A stretch of DNA of 64,000 nt from Athripsodes cinereus (Eukaryota > Arthropoda > Insecta > Trichoptera > Leptoceridae). A model generated the notes under the pieces. That model was not told the origin of the DNA. It worked only from the letters and a program-made list of their open reading frames with translations, and made no database searches. The stretch covers positions 3,906,001 to 3,970,000 of the forward strand of contig OX388314.1 in the NCBI GenBank assembly GCA_947579605.1, given 5' to 3'. Made by a program: the position numbers and the translations under genes. Positions 9,601-19,681 of the stretch are shown here, in pieces (positions within the stretch are counted from its first letter, which is position 1; each line of letters begins with the position of its first letter).

Positions 9601-11650
9601 ACTCTATTACTACGAAGTTCCCCAGTACTTTATATTTACTCCACAGAAAAAATATGTACGTCGGAAACAGGGTACTTTGGTACCTGAAACATCGGTTAAA
9701 AAGAGCGAAGCGCTCGGTCGAGTGTACACAGTGCATCCGAGTAATAGTGAATGCTATTACTTACGATTACTGTTGCATAAAATTAAAGGGCCAACATCTT
9801 TTGACTACCTACGCACAGTTGATGGTTTTGTACATCCAACCTATCAAGCAACTTGCAGAGCCTTAGGATATCTCGAAGATGACCAACAATGGGACACAAC
9901 ATTGGAGGAAGCTGCCTTGACATGCTCAGGCAAGTCTTTGAGATATCTATTTGCCATCATGTTAAATGTATGTAATTTAACCGATTCCGCAGGTTTGTGG
10001 ATTAAATATAGAGAATCTCTGTCTGAAGACGTCTTACATCGGGTGAGAATATCTTCTGGCAACGATGAGATTCAGTACTGTGAGGAAATTTTTAATGAAT
10101 CTTTGTGCCTATTGGAAGATGTATTGTTGAGCATTGGGGGGAAAAAGTTGACGAACTACAGTTTGCCAGATCCTATACGTGATGCAGATTTCAATGTTAG
10201 TAATATGTTGTTGAGAGAACAAAATTACAACATTAATGAACTGTCATCCTATTTGGATGATAATCTATCCAAATTGACAGAAGAGCAGAAATCTGCATAT
10301 GAAAAAGTCTTACACAGCTCAGAAAATAATGAAGGCACCATTTTTTTCCTGGATGCTCCGGGTGGAACTGGTAAGACTTTTTTAATAAACTTAATCTTGG
10401 CAAAGGTTCGTAGTCAGAACAAGATTGCTTTGGCAGTAGCATCTTCAGGAATAGCAGCCACTCTTTTGCACGGAGGGCGGACTGCGCACAGCACATTCAA
10501 ACTTCCGTTAAATCTGACTACAACTGATACCCCTGTTTGCAATGTCAGCAAAGGTAGTAACGTAGCAAAATTATTATTGAAATGCAACATAATAATTTGG
10601 GATGAATGCACCATGTCGCATAAATATGCTATTGAAGCCCTCAGTCGTACTTTGCGAGATTTGTATGGAGACTCTTCAAAAGTAATGGGTCCAATAACTG
10701 TAGTGTTTTCTGGTGACTTTCGCCAGACATTACCAGTTATTCCAAAAGGAACCCGGGCAGATGAAGTGAATGCGTGCCTCAAATCGTCACTCATTTGGTC
10801 CAATGTCGTAGCACTGCCACTACGAAAAAATATGAGAGTACATTTATATGGAGATCAAGATTCTGCTGACTTTGCTAGAGTGTTACTTGATGTTGGTGAG
10901 GGCAAAGTACAAAGTACTAATGGATGTATGAATATACCCGACAACCTGGGAATCATCGTGAACAGCGTGGACACTTTAGTTAAGTCAGTATATCCTGATC
11001 TGGAAAACTGGAGAAATAAATCAATGTCATGGTGGTGTGAACGAGCTATCTTAGCACCAAGAAATGATGCAGTGAAAGATATAAATGATCATGTACTCAA
11101 ATTTATTGATTCTGAAGAGTGGACATTTAACTCCATCGATACAACAATTGAGCAAGACAGAGCAGTAGAATTCCCGGTAGAATTCCTAAATTCATTGGAA
11201 CTACCTGAGCTTCCACCACACAAATTGACATTGAAAGTAGGAGCAATAGTGATATTGCTGAGAAATTTGGATGCACCACGATTGTGCAATGGAACTAGAC
11301 TGAGAATAATACAGTTGCAGTCTAATGTAATTGAAGCAAGAATAATGACTGGGTGTGCTTCTGGTGAGAATGTATTCATCCCTCGGATTCCACTCATTCC
11401 AACAGATAGTGTCTATGAATTTAGGAGATTGCAGTTTCCTATTAGACTAAGTTTTGCTATCACCATCAATAAGTCCCAGGGGCAAACTTTATCTATCGTT
11501 GGAATTGACCTACGATCACCATGTTTCTCCCATGGTCAATTTTATGTTGCATGCTCCAGAGTAAGCAATAAAGAGAAACTGTTTTTCTTGCTGAGTAATC
11601 AGCATGACAGCAGTACTTTTAATATTGTTTACCAAGAAGCATTAAGATAA
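6677..11650 (+). CDS. Helitron replication initiator / PIF1-like helicase (RepHel)
   Basis: This 1657-residue protein should nick and unwind DNA for rolling-circle transposition. Residues about 1-270 are charged and repetitive. A CxxC...CC zinc-finger-like segment follows near 305-325. The HUH nuclease motif is at about 737 (PHVHILIW), with the two-tyrosine motif YVCKYINKG near 876. The C-terminal half is a PIF1/RecD-type helicase: Walker A GGTGKT near 1228, Walker B IIWDECTM near 1308, the FSGDFRQTLPVIPKG motif near 1350, and INKSQGQTL with a late FYVACSRV segment near 1596-1630. The length suits a Helitron RepHel. No stop or frameshift interrupts it, so this copy may be active or recently active. 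The start is the first ATG of the frame (context AGAATGC). Confidence 0.93.
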   Translation: MPPKKSSLGRRTPGAKRKTSDRENEDQEQREARLNSLREYAAASRCDETDEEREWRLEKERERISDLRSNESVAAREKRLNELQVYASTSRNTENMEERERRLNELRVYASTSRDTENMEERERRLNELRVYASTSRDTENMEERERRLNELRVYASTSRDTENMEERERRLNELRVYASTSRDTENMEERERRLNELRVYASTSRDTENMEERERRLNELRVYASTSRDTENMEERERRLNELRVHASTSRDLESNEEYQTRLNETRERMSQVRMREWKNLKLSAFSYNKNLDYANDIKSMSVVCRYCDALKWEGETPGMCCLSGKIKLPLLQMPPEPLNSLFFLNDSRSKSFLKNIRAYNCAFQMTSFGTNQVSDERYMPTFKIQGQIYHRIGSLLPVEGDTHKFLQIYFVGDNELDVRCNNFPNLDRETLQVIQQTLHQNNTYIKDLKTSLENHLSNNDDYKIVIEADRRPAGEHRGRYNAPSTSEVAVIVVGESCEKRDIVLRHRNDTLQRIYESHRAYDCLQYPLIFCRGEDGYHFLMYQVNPVNGEATNKKVSCMQYYAYHLQIRNTAKNHLHFCRQLFQQYLVDMYVKVETERLIFIKMNQSKLRSENYVHLQDAIRNDGHANNVGQMVILPSSFTGGPRYMHEKTQDAMTYVRNFGRPDLFITFTTNPKWKEITEALLSEQSAQDRPDIVARVFRLKVKNMIHIITKGEIFGPTRCYMYSVEWQKRGLPHVHILIWLQDRIRPQQIDSLISAEIPDPQVDPLLHDVVKSNMIHGPCGHLNPSSPCMVNGKCSKRYPRKLLKHTQTDNNGYPLYRRRSVEDGGFTTTIQTRSASIEVDNKWVVPYCAVLSRRFQAHINVEACQSVKSIKYVCKYINKGSDQATFSLSDTDEVQTYQTGRYVSSSEAAWRLLDFPIHERYPPVFPLHVHLENGQRVYFTEGSIPDITSPPKTTLTAFFELCTVDAFAKTLYYYEVPQYFIFTPQKKYVRRKQGTLVPETSVKKSEALGRVYTVHPSNSECYYLRLLLHKIKGPTSFDYLRTVDGFVHPTYQATCRALGYLEDDQQWDTTLEEAALTCSGKSLRYLFAIMLNVCNLTDSAGLWIKYRESLSEDVLHRVRISSGNDEIQYCEEIFNESLCLLEDVLLSIGGKKLTNYSLPDPIRDADFNVSNMLLREQNYNINELSSYLDDNLSKLTEEQKSAYEKVLHSSENNEGTIFFLDAPGGTGKTFLINLILAKVRSQNKIALAVASSGIAATLLHGGRTAHSTFKLPLNLTTTDTPVCNVSKGSNVAKLLLKCNIIIWDECTMSHKYAIEALSRTLRDLYGDSSKVMGPITVVFSGDFRQTLPVIPKGTRADEVNACLKSSLIWSNVVALPLRKNMRVHLYGDQDSADFARVLLDVGEGKVQSTNGCMNIPDNLGIIVNSVDTLVKSVYPDLENWRNKSMSWWCERAILAPRNDAVKDINDHVLKFIDSEEWTFNSIDTTIEQDRAVEFPVEFLNSLELPELPPHKLTLKVGAIVILLRNLDAPRLCNGTRLRIIQLQSNVIEARIMTGCASGENVFIPRIPLIPTDSVYEFRRLQFPIRLSFAITINKSQGQTLSIVGIDLRSPCFSHGQFYVACSRVSNKEKLFFLLSNQHDSSTFNIVYQEALR
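6893..7444 (+). repeat. In-frame 69-bp repeat array inside the Helitron gene
   Basis: Eight units of 69 bp (23 codons) start at 6893, 6962, 7031, 7100, 7169, 7238, 7307 and 7376. The six from 6962 to 7375 are essentially identical; the first and last are diverged. Each encodes an arginine/glutamate-rich block of the form ERERRLNELRVYASTSRDTE, likely helical or coiled-coil. The unit is a multiple of three, so expansion keeps the frame. Near-identity indicates recent homogenisation. Confidence 0.97.
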
Positions 11651-12180
11651 TAATTACTACCTTCACATCTTCCTCTTATTGTTTCTATTTACATTCTTTT
11701 CTCTGTAGGTATTTACATTGCTTTACTGATTTATTCGTCAATTATTTTTACTCTATTTACAATGCTTTATACAGTTTTTTTTTAAATCTTATACAATCAT
11801 GATTTTATACACTTTTTTGTACATATAACTAATTAAAAATGTATTAAAATTTATTCACTTTATAATCATGAACATTTTTTTAAGTGCACCAACTTTACAT
11901 TGGTTATTAATATTGTTCATGTGCAATCAAATCTATATAGGTACCTATAATTTTTTTTTTTCTCGGAACGGTGGTGTAATCTGGTCTGACCCGACAAAAT
12001 ATTACTGTTATACTGTATTACCCTTTGCTTTATAATTTGTTTTTATTTTGCGCTCTAAATCAAGTTTAATAGCTATTTTTTTATATATACAATGGATTTC
12101 TATAATATATTTTATACGATTTACGTATATTTCATAAATTATATTTAATTTTTTTTTTTACAAATAATGTTTTCACTTAT
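11651..12180. other. Helitron 3' non-coding region, proximal part
   Basis: AT-rich and without coding potential. It contains T-rich runs and several AATAAA-like words, but no distinct polyadenylation site could be fixed. Confidence 0.4.
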
Positions 12181-12267
12181 CATTTATACAAATGCTGTTT
12201 AAACTTTATCATTTGTACAAATGATGTTTAAACTTTATCATTTGTACAAATGATGTTTCAACTTTAT
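12181..12267 (+). repeat. Three 29-bp tandem units, each with a palindrome
   Basis: Units start at 12181, 12210 and 12239. Each holds CATTTGTACAAATG, a 14-bp perfect palindrome (the first unit has one mismatch), followed by a TGTTTAAACTTTAT linker. Confidence 0.9.
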
Positions 12268-12431
12268 ACTTTGTTCCTATTCCTCTTCCGATACCAAATT
12301 TTTTTGATTTCCTATTACAAATGCCATTTAGCAATCTGACACTAACAATCTCATTTGCAAAAAACTGATTTTATTTTATTATTCATAGAGTCCTCATCAA
12401 ATAATACATCTCTCTCTATATAGTTTATTTT

Positions 12432-12545
12432 CGCGTGTCCTGTAAAAGACAGGTATTCATAAAACTTCATGCATTAAGACATTTTACACCTTCAATTCAA
12501 TGAAGTATGCTTTCCATCCTGAATGTCTTAACTTTTATTATCTTA
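12432..12545 (+). repeat. Family A dispersed repeat, internal fragment
   Basis: It has the diagnostic GTGTCCTGTAAAAGACAGG block, TAAGACATTTTACA, and CATCCTGAATGTCTTAA. The CCGTGG start and the (TAG)n end are missing. Confidence 0.6.
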
Positions 12546-12569
12546 TTTGTAAATATGTGTATATGAGTT

Positions 12570-12780
12570 TCAGCGGAAACTTTTTTCCTCACAAAAGAAA
12601 CATTGAAGATTTAAATGTAGTATAAAAGATTCCCTTAAGGCAGATTTTGCTGGCCATCCCCTCAGGCTGCCCACCGTGGCCTGCTCATGAGGACAAAAGT
12701 TTTGCTTAAAAAAGAGGATAAATAGGAGTCTTCCAACTTCTGAAATATCCGGGTATGGGAGGGGGTCTTTAATGTTTTTA
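12570..12780 (+). repeat. R1-like LINE 3'-UTR fragment
   Basis: It shares CCCCTCAGGCTGCCCAC and GATAAATAGGAGTC..ACTTCTG.. .TATCCGGGT with the 3' untranslated part of the R1-like LINE at 48352-49395. No coding part is attached. Confidence 0.6.
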
Positions 12781-14324
12781 GAATTGTATCTCTGTGTGTT
12801 GATTATATTCATACTTTATTTTACATGTCCATGTGTGTGCTCTATTTCATTTTATTAAAATTTATATCCAATTTTTTATTTTGTACATTTCCAACTTTGT
12901 TTATTTCATCAAATTAGAAAAAATCTATGAAAATACAATAATATACAACAATTACAAACATTATCAATTTATACTTACATCTTTATTAATTTGTATCATC
13001 AATGTTACCCTTTCCTATTATTGTTTTCTTTTGTATCCATGTTTCATTTGTTTTAAGCATGTTTTGTTTCAATTCATAGATTTTCCCACTTCTCCCAAGA
13101 ATTTCATCTTTAATTGATGTAGTTATGTATTTTTATTAAACTTTTGTTAAAAAAGTTTATAGTTAGTTTTTACTTTGAAACGATTTGTTCAAAAATCATT
13201 ATTTTTTTGGTTTCATTAATATTCTTGCTATAAAGGTATATTATTATTTTTATTACCTTCTGTGATAATATTGATTTATCTGTGTTTCTGTTATGATTTT
13301 GTCATAATTGTTGAACAAAATGATGTATGAGTTGGTGTTCAGGTCTTTTATAAAGTATGTATTGGTTGGATTGTGAATTTTATACATTGTTTTTTTCAAA
13401 TTATAATAATTCTGAGTGTTACTACAATTTCTTCATTTTTTTATATTTTGTTCTTCTGTAATTTGTTGTATTATATATTTTTTATTTGTATATAAAATAT
13501 CATTATTCTATTTGTACCTACAATAGGGATTCAATCACTGTAAATTTCAATGTATGTAATAATTACATACTTATGATATAATATGTAAACTATGCGGTTG
13601 TCTCTCTATTACACTTTACATCAATTCGTATATGTTGCCTACTTTGTGTGTATCTCTTTTGGTGTATCTGAGTCAGAGTTTTTAGAGTGCCAGCATTACC
13701 TCGAATACTGTTTTTTTATTTTTTGGTAGATATTTGTAGTAATAGTTTCTTTACTGTAATGTTCAATAAACGTCATGTACCTGGATCATCTTCATCATTC
13801 TTCAGGTATTACCGTATCTGTTATACAATGACTTGAATTTAGACTTGACTGGACTATACTAACTGATTTTCTTACTCATTCGTCTGTTTGTTTTTGTTCA
13901 AAATGTATAATTATCACTACATTAATTTGCTTAAATTTTTATTTCTACACATTTCATTTTTGTAATATTTCGTGTTGACATCATATTATGAACAGAATTT
14001 ATTATGATTACATTATTATGAAGAAAACGTTCTTTACGTAATGGCATTTATGTAAATTTTATTTGGTATATTTTTGTTACATTGAAAATTTATTTTGTTT
14101 TGTATTATATTTTTGATGTATAAAAATGAGATATATTTTGTTTTCATAATTTAAATAATATTATCACTAAACTGTAAGATTAAAAAAATTGAAACATAAA
14201 AAAATAAACATTTCTTCTCTCAGTCTCTAGAGGAAAAACTATTCCAATATGTTTAAACAGTTCTGTTTATTTACTTTTATTACTATTATTTGTTAATAGG
14301 TGCCTACTAGAATGTAAGTATTTT
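12781..14324. other. Helitron 3' non-coding region, middle part
   Basis: Very T-rich on the plus strand. The 94-residue frame at 12833-13117 is low-complexity, hydrophobic and unlikely to be a gene. No captured host exon is recognisable. Confidence 0.4.
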
Positions 14325-14575
14325 TAAATTGCTGGGTCCACACAGCTGGATGTGAACGTCAATCATCAAGGAAAAGTCTTAAATCTTTCGACGACAATTT
14401 GGAAAATTCTCCGAAGAAATATTCCGATGAAAACCTTCGTTACATGTCCATGAGACGTAACAAAGGCATTCATTCGAATATTTCTTCGGAGAATGCTTCA
14501 AATTGTCACCAAAATATTTAAGATTTTTGCTTGATGATTGACGTTCGCATCCAGCTGTGTGGATGCCGCCAATTA
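14325..14575. mobile_element. Near-perfect palindromic foldback MITE
   Basis: The two halves are reverse complements over almost the whole length. The left outer arm TCCACACAGCTGGATG pairs with CATCCAGCTGTGTGGA at 14548-14563. The inner arm ATTCTCCGAAGAAATATTC pairs with GAATATTTCTTCGGAGAAT. The centre lies near 14448. The outermost bases AATTG.. and ..CAATT also match. It would fold into a hairpin of more than 100 bp and has no coding capacity. Confidence 0.88.
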
Positions 14576-15140
14576 AGATCTTTTATCTTCACATGACATT
14601 GCAAATATTATATAATCAAATAGTTTTATTTTCTGCAATATTCAATTATTTTTAGTAATACTGACTTACTGTATATAGTTTTTATTATATATATGAATAA
14701 TTTGTTCCTACCTACTTATTACTATGGTATAAGATGTTTATTGAAATTTATAAGTAAATTCATGTTTATGTTTTGTAATTATTTTGTAAATACTTATAAT
14801 AATTATATTTTTTCAAATACTTTGTGTTAATATTATATAAATCCATTCATTAAGATGTTTTTGTTTATTTGGTATAAGTCACCTAAGTATTGTACAAATA
14901 AGTTTTTTGTTTATGTACATATATATATAATTCTATAAAAAGATTAATTATTCTAACATATTCTATTACCTGTTTTTTTTTTATTTTAATGTTATTTCTG
15001 TGTATATAGTAGATATAAAAATATAATACCACCTTAATAAAATATTTTTACTACACATATCTATGGTTTTCTTTTTTTAATTTACTTTAGTTTTGCTTCA
15101 TACAAATTTATCATGATCTTAATCTGTGATTTTACTATTA
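14576..15140. other. Helitron 3' non-coding region, distal part
   Basis: AT-rich and non-coding. It ends in the Helitron terminus. Confidence 0.4.
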
Positions 15141-15170
15141 TCCCTGGGCAACGCCGGGTATTAAAGCTAG
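15141..15170 (+). other. Helitron 3' terminus: hairpin plus CTAG
   Basis: TCCCTGGGCAACGCCGGGTA can fold as a short GC stem (CCCTGG/CCGGG with one G-U). Seven bases later comes CTAG at 15167-15170, followed by host T. This is the conserved 3' signal of many insect Helitrons, where the hairpin acts as the rolling-circle terminator. Confidence 0.88.
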
Positions 15171-15401
15171 TACTAAATAAATTAATGTTATGAATGGAGC
15201 ATTTCAATTAAGCGAAGAATATTGTAAAAGAATTAAACATTATTATTTATTTGTCCAATAAAAAATATTTTGTCGATAAATTTATTGGTTGAAATAAATA
15301 TTTTAATTATTAATTTAAATTGTGTCCATATAAATATTCATTGATTCACTTGTTTGTTTTTATAGCAGTTTTTTTTTTATTCTTATATAAAGATCAATCT
15401 G

Positions 15402-15566
15402 CAGGGCTACTCTTGACACAATCTAAATACGATCTTAATCTAGTCTTGATCTTGATCATACGACGCACGAAGGGACTATGGTCAAAAATACCGCGCTACC
15501 GCTACCGCGCGATCGGTATGCGCGTATTTTTTGGCCAATAGTATGATTAAGATTAAGATATCAAAT
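15402..15566. mobile_element. MITE, right end truncated
   Basis: It begins CAGGGCTACTCTTGACAC and matches the complete copy at 26882-27083 through ACCGCGCTACCGCTACCGCG and GGTATGCGCGTATTTTTT. It breaks off after ATTAAGATTAAGAT, where the other copy continues into its right terminal repeat. Confidence 0.8.
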
Positions 15567-16374
15567 ACACTTCAGGCATCTTCGCTATAAGCTGCATGCG
15601 TGTACCATGAAGGCGGAATAGGTCAGCAGTTTTAACAAATTATAAAGATTAAACCAACTTTTTAGCTTAGAAAAAAATACAAGAAATGATCTTACACATT
15701 TTCAAAAATATTATATTTTACAGAGGACCTATGTAAATTTTACAAACTTACACACATATATCGTGTAAAATGTCTCCTATTTGTAAGCACAATAGACCTG
15801 TCATTGTTCGGGAGTTTAGTAGTTTATAAAATCGTTTATGGATACAATAACAAAAGAATAAGACAAATATTGTTAAATATGAAGGTACAATACTGTACTA
15901 GATACAGTTACTCAAGACGACTTTTTGAAAATAGTGGTCGACAGTATAAAAAACATGGGCGATAGAAGTTTTAGTCTTTTAACCCTTTCAAGACCGAAAA
16001 TTTCTACAAATAATTTTAGATTTTCATTTCTGTTCTTTTGACAACTGCAAAATAACAATTTATTGAATTTCACCGCGTACATTTTTTGAGAATCTATTTT
16101 CATATTTACGGACGATAATATGACAAAATCACCAGATTTTAAAAAAGTGTTTTGAATTGAACATTATATTTGCGTATTGTGTCAAAAAAAATAATATTTT
16201 TAATTAAAATTGTCTTCTTTCCATTGACTTTAAAGGGTTAAATATTGTCATCATTCTTTTTACAAATTATATTCCAAGATCCAAAATATTTTGAAATTCT
16301 ATGCAAAATATCTATTGTTATTTTAACACAATTTCTGTATATTTCACACTTGTGAATATTTAATTTATTTGTTT
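15567..16374. other. Intergenic between the Helitron region and the LINE
   Basis: No recognised gene. The 63-residue minus-strand frame at 15912-16103 has no identifiable domain. Confidence 0.45.
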
Positions 16375-16387
16375 ATTTTTTTTTTTT

Positions 16388-16445
<58 letters not shown>

Positions 16446-16651
16446 CATAGAATTACAATTTACATTTATCAAATCACATATAAAGATATATTCATAAAAC
16501 TGCAACCAATGAACGAAGCCCGTTAAGTCATTGAAATGACTTGTCAACAGGCTCCGCTCATCTCCACATCCAGCTTATAACTAAAAAAAGTTAAATACAA
16601 CTATATTAATCCTATAAATGCCCACAAATCTATTTAAAACTCACACTACAG

Positions 16652-19600
16652 TTATATGTACACATTTCTATTTTTTCTGAGCCAATTCTTAAATAATAAT
16701 TTTAATTTTCCAATTTTGTCACACTTTTTTATGCAGAGTGGCAGCGAATTGAATAACTTGGGAACCAAGCACTCCAGAGTGCGATCACCATACTTATTGT
16801 TGGTTTTAGGTATTTTTAAGCCTTCATTTTTTGTGAACCGTGTATTATGAATATGTATTAACCTCTTTTTAAATTTATTGTCCCGAAAATTCTCCATACC
16901 CAATTTATAACAAAAAATAGCCCTAATAGTTAGCAATTTCAACTCTCCAAAATATTTATACGCATCAAAATGTCTATTTGGTCCTGGCATATAGTCAGAG
17001 ATTAACCTAATTATGGAATTCTGCTTGTTTTGAACTTTTTTTAGGTTTGTTTGTGTCGTCTTACCCCAAGCAGACAAACCGTATCTTATAACTGACTCCG
17101 CCAAAGATCTGTATATGATTTTAAGAACAGATTTTGGAACAAAAAATTTTATTCTATACAACCTACCCAAAATGGAGTACAATCTGTTACACACTTTCTT
17201 AACCTGACTATCCCATTTAAAGAAGCAATCAATATCAATACCTAGGTATGTATATTCCCCAACCAACTCAATGGCATCGCAATCACAGTGATTCTCAACA
17301 TTTCGATGGACGCATTGCACATTATGAGATTTAACCGTTGGACTACTATTCACGACTGTGTGTGGGGTTCTTATATGCATGACTTTCGTCTTCTTTGCAT
17401 TAATAGTTAACCCAAAATCGTGCGACCATTTAATCAACGTATTGTAGTCCTCCTGCAAGTATTCATTCGCCATACCCTGGTCAATATGTGACACCACCAA
17501 TGCCGTGTCATCGGCGTATATAAAATGTTTTACATGTTTAAATATATTTTTTAGCATGGAGACATATATTAAATATAGTGTAGGTCCTAAAATTGATCCC
17601 TGCGGTACACCTGCTTTGATATCCTTTTTTACACTCAGTTTATCACCTATACGTATCATGAAAGTTCTTTCCGTTAAGTAATTTTTAAATAATTTCAGCA
17701 GATTTCCCCCAATTCCAATCATCTCTAGTACCCCAATTAGTTTTTCATGATCAATTGTGTCAAACGCCTTGGAATAATCTATAAAAATCACCAAAACATG
17801 TCTCCTTTTATTCAGTTCCTCATTAACAAAATCACTAAAATCTCTTAGAAGAATTTCAGTCCCCTTATTTCTTTGATAACCGTATTGAGCTGGATCAATT
17901 AGATTAAATTTACGTAAATAATTATTCAGATGTATTGATAAATATTTTTCCAAAATTTTTTCTATCGCAGGAAGGATACTTATCGGCCTATAATTTACTA
18001 CGTCAGCATGTTTACCACCCTTATAAATAGGTCTTACAATACTACACTTTAGGTAATCCGGTATATGCGCTTCCTTTATTATGCAATTAATCAAATTCGT
18101 CACTATAGGAACGAAAATTTCCGCGTGTGTTTTTAAATCATTCATCCGAATGTTGTCGACCCCAGTTGTTTTAGAATTATTCAATTGACCAATAATGTTC
18201 TTTATATCCACCTGTGTAGCATAGGGTAAGTACATACTTTGTTGCTGTTTACAACAATTCACATCAAGCGCTCTGTAGTCACAATGATGTAGCATGTCAG
18301 ATATACTTTTTGAAAAATAATTTGCAAATTCATCCAGCACACAATCAACGCTCCTACCAGCAAGAAAATACTTTTTCAGCACCTCATCACAGTCACTTTT
18401 TGTATTTCTTCCCAAAATCGTGTTAATTTTATTCCAAGTTTTTTTAACATTACCAAAACAACTATTAAATTTATTACTATAAAACAATTTCTTACAGTTC
18501 AGTATTAATTTATTAACTCTATTTCTACACTTTTTATATTCTCCTCTATAAGAAACATTGGACGGAGCATTCTTCCATGTCCTAAAAAGTCTATCCCTTT
18601 TCTTTATTTCTTCCAATATTTCTTCATTCATCCACTCACATACAATTTTCGGTCTTTTTTTATTACTATTTTTAATACATATTTTTGATTTGTTATAAAG
18701 TAAATTTAAGGTATTCTTTACACTTTCATAAATAACCTCCGAACCGCTTGCAAAACACGAATTGTTCCAATCATAACTTGTAATTAACCCATTTAATTTT
18801 TTTTCTGATAATACACTAACATTTCGCCCGTCCGTGTCCCCGCAACGCCTACCCGTATCAGTGTGTTCGTTGACGCTGTATATAGGTATTCTCACTGATA
18901 CCATACTGTGATCGGCTGGTGCCGACTCACTCACACAAGCAAAAATGCTCTCTGCAGAGAAATTATTATTATTTTTATATTTACCCTTAAGTCTAACAAA
19001 TATATGATCAATACAAGACTTTGTAACATTGCTCGAGACTACCGCTTCTCTCGTCACATCATGCACACACTTAACCATGTAGCTATCACACATCACACTT
19101 TCATACGCAATCACCAAACCATCATTATCTGCCAATAAATCAATATTTATATCACCTATAAACACACAGTTATCCGTTACTTTCACAGTTTTCTCCATCA
19201 GTTGTTTAACTTCTTGAACAAAACCTTGTTTACTTTTATTTGGTGGTCGGTATACCGCCACGATATAAATACTAAAATTCTTCCCGTATGATAATCTGCC
19301 TAAGACTATTTCACAAAACTTAACGTCATACTTTATTTCTTCAAAAGTAAATTTATTTCTTACATACAATAATATTCCACCTCCCCGCCTATTATGTCTA
19401 CAAAAATAATATTTGTTATACCCCTTTATATTATATAAATCAATACATTCCTCTTTTACATTAATTTCTGTTAATATAATAACGTCCACCATATCAATAC
19501 AGTTTTTCATTTGTATCAAAAAAGTATCCCAGTATTTACATATAGATCTAATATTAACATGCACACACATTAAACTGTTGTTATTAAATTTGTCATGTTC

Positions 19601-19681
19601 TATATTCTTTATCCAATCCTCTAAATTATTAGTTCTTTGATAATCTATTTCATTATCTTGGTCAATATATTCCAAACTCAT
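16652..19681 (-). CDS. LINE ORF2: AP-type endonuclease plus reverse transcriptase
   Basis: The product has 1009 residues if it starts at the ATG at 19681-19679. That ATG overlaps the stop of the upstream frame as ATGA; the frame itself is open a little further upstream without an ATG. The endonuclease/exonuclease/phosphatase domain spans about residues 30-265: HVNIRSI, LTEIN, VAVYRPPNKS, GDINIDLL near 175, and ADHSMV near 258. Reverse-transcriptase motifs follow: YRPISILPAIEK, IDYSKAFDTIDH near 640, GVPQGSILGP near 690, and the catalytic YADD near 722. The C-terminal part has the usual LINE thumb pattern (IRYGLSAWGKT). No RNase H is present. It should nick target DNA and prime reverse transcription there. 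No stop or frameshift was seen. Confidence 0.92.
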   Translation of the reverse strand: MSLEYIDQDNEIDYQRTNNLEDWIKNIEHDKFNNNSLMCVHVNIRSICKYWDTFLIQMKNCIDMVDVIILTEINVKEECIDLYNIKGYNKYYFCRHNRRGGGILLYVRNKFTFEEIKYDVKFCEIVLGRLSYGKNFSIYIVAVYRPPNKSKQGFVQEVKQLMEKTVKVTDNCVFIGDINIDLLADNDGLVIAYESVMCDSYMVKCVHDVTREAVVSSNVTKSCIDHIFVRLKGKYKNNNNFSAESIFACVSESAPADHSMVSVRIPIYSVNEHTDTGRRCGDTDGRNVSVLSEKKLNGLITSYDWNNSCFASGSEVIYESVKNTLNLLYNKSKICIKNSNKKRPKIVCEWMNEEILEEIKKRDRLFRTWKNAPSNVSYRGEYKKCRNRVNKLILNCKKLFYSNKFNSCFGNVKKTWNKINTILGRNTKSDCDEVLKKYFLAGRSVDCVLDEFANYFSKSISDMLHHCDYRALDVNCCKQQQSMYLPYATQVDIKNIIGQLNNSKTTGVDNIRMNDLKTHAEIFVPIVTNLINCIIKEAHIPDYLKCSIVRPIYKGGKHADVVNYRPISILPAIEKILEKYLSIHLNNYLRKFNLIDPAQYGYQRNKGTEILLRDFSDFVNEELNKRRHVLVIFIDYSKAFDTIDHEKLIGVLEMIGIGGNLLKLFKNYLTERTFMIRIGDKLSVKKDIKAGVPQGSILGPTLYLIYVSMLKNIFKHVKHFIYADDTALVVSHIDQGMANEYLQEDYNTLIKWSHDFGLTINAKKTKVMHIRTPHTVVNSSPTVKSHNVQCVHRNVENHCDCDAIELVGEYTYLGIDIDCFFKWDSQVKKVCNRLYSILGRLYRIKFFVPKSVLKIIYRSLAESVIRYGLSAWGKTTQTNLKKVQNKQNSIIRLISDYMPGPNRHFDAYKYFGELKLLTIRAIFCYKLGMENFRDNKFKKRLIHIHNTRFTKNEGLKIPKTNNKYGDRTLECLVPKLFNSLPLCIKKCDKIGKLKLLFKNWLRKNRNVYI
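19678..19681 (-). promoter_or_regulatory. AUGA stop/start overlap before ORF2
   Basis: The bases read ATGA on the minus strand. TGA ends the ORF1-extension frame and ATG opens ORF2. A similar stop-start overlap (UAAUG) supports ORF2 translation by termination-reinitiation in the SART1 LINE. Coupling here is inferred from the arrangement. Confidence 0.6.

Larger units (their letters stand above)
6677..15170 (+). mobile_element. Autonomous Helitron (5' end not located)
   Basis: An intact Rep/helicase gene is followed by 3.5 kb of non-coding sequence. A classical Helitron 3' terminus closes it: a GC hairpin, then CTAG, with T as the next host base. I give the coding start as the left boundary because I could not find a convincing TC-type 5' terminus upstream. 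The 3' part contains a tandem repeat, a family A fragment, an R1-like LINE 3'-UTR fragment and a palindromic MITE. Either these are nested insertions, or the CTAG end belongs to a separate non-autonomous Helitron lying 3' of the gene. Confidence 0.7.

Noticed and set aside
12833..13117. 94-residue frame in the Helitron 3' region as a captured gene
   Set aside because: T-rich low-complexity sequence giving Phe/Ile/Tyr runs. No domain.
16365..16547. Minus-strand 60-residue frame with a poly-lysine tail
   Set aside because: It is a translation of the LINE A tail.
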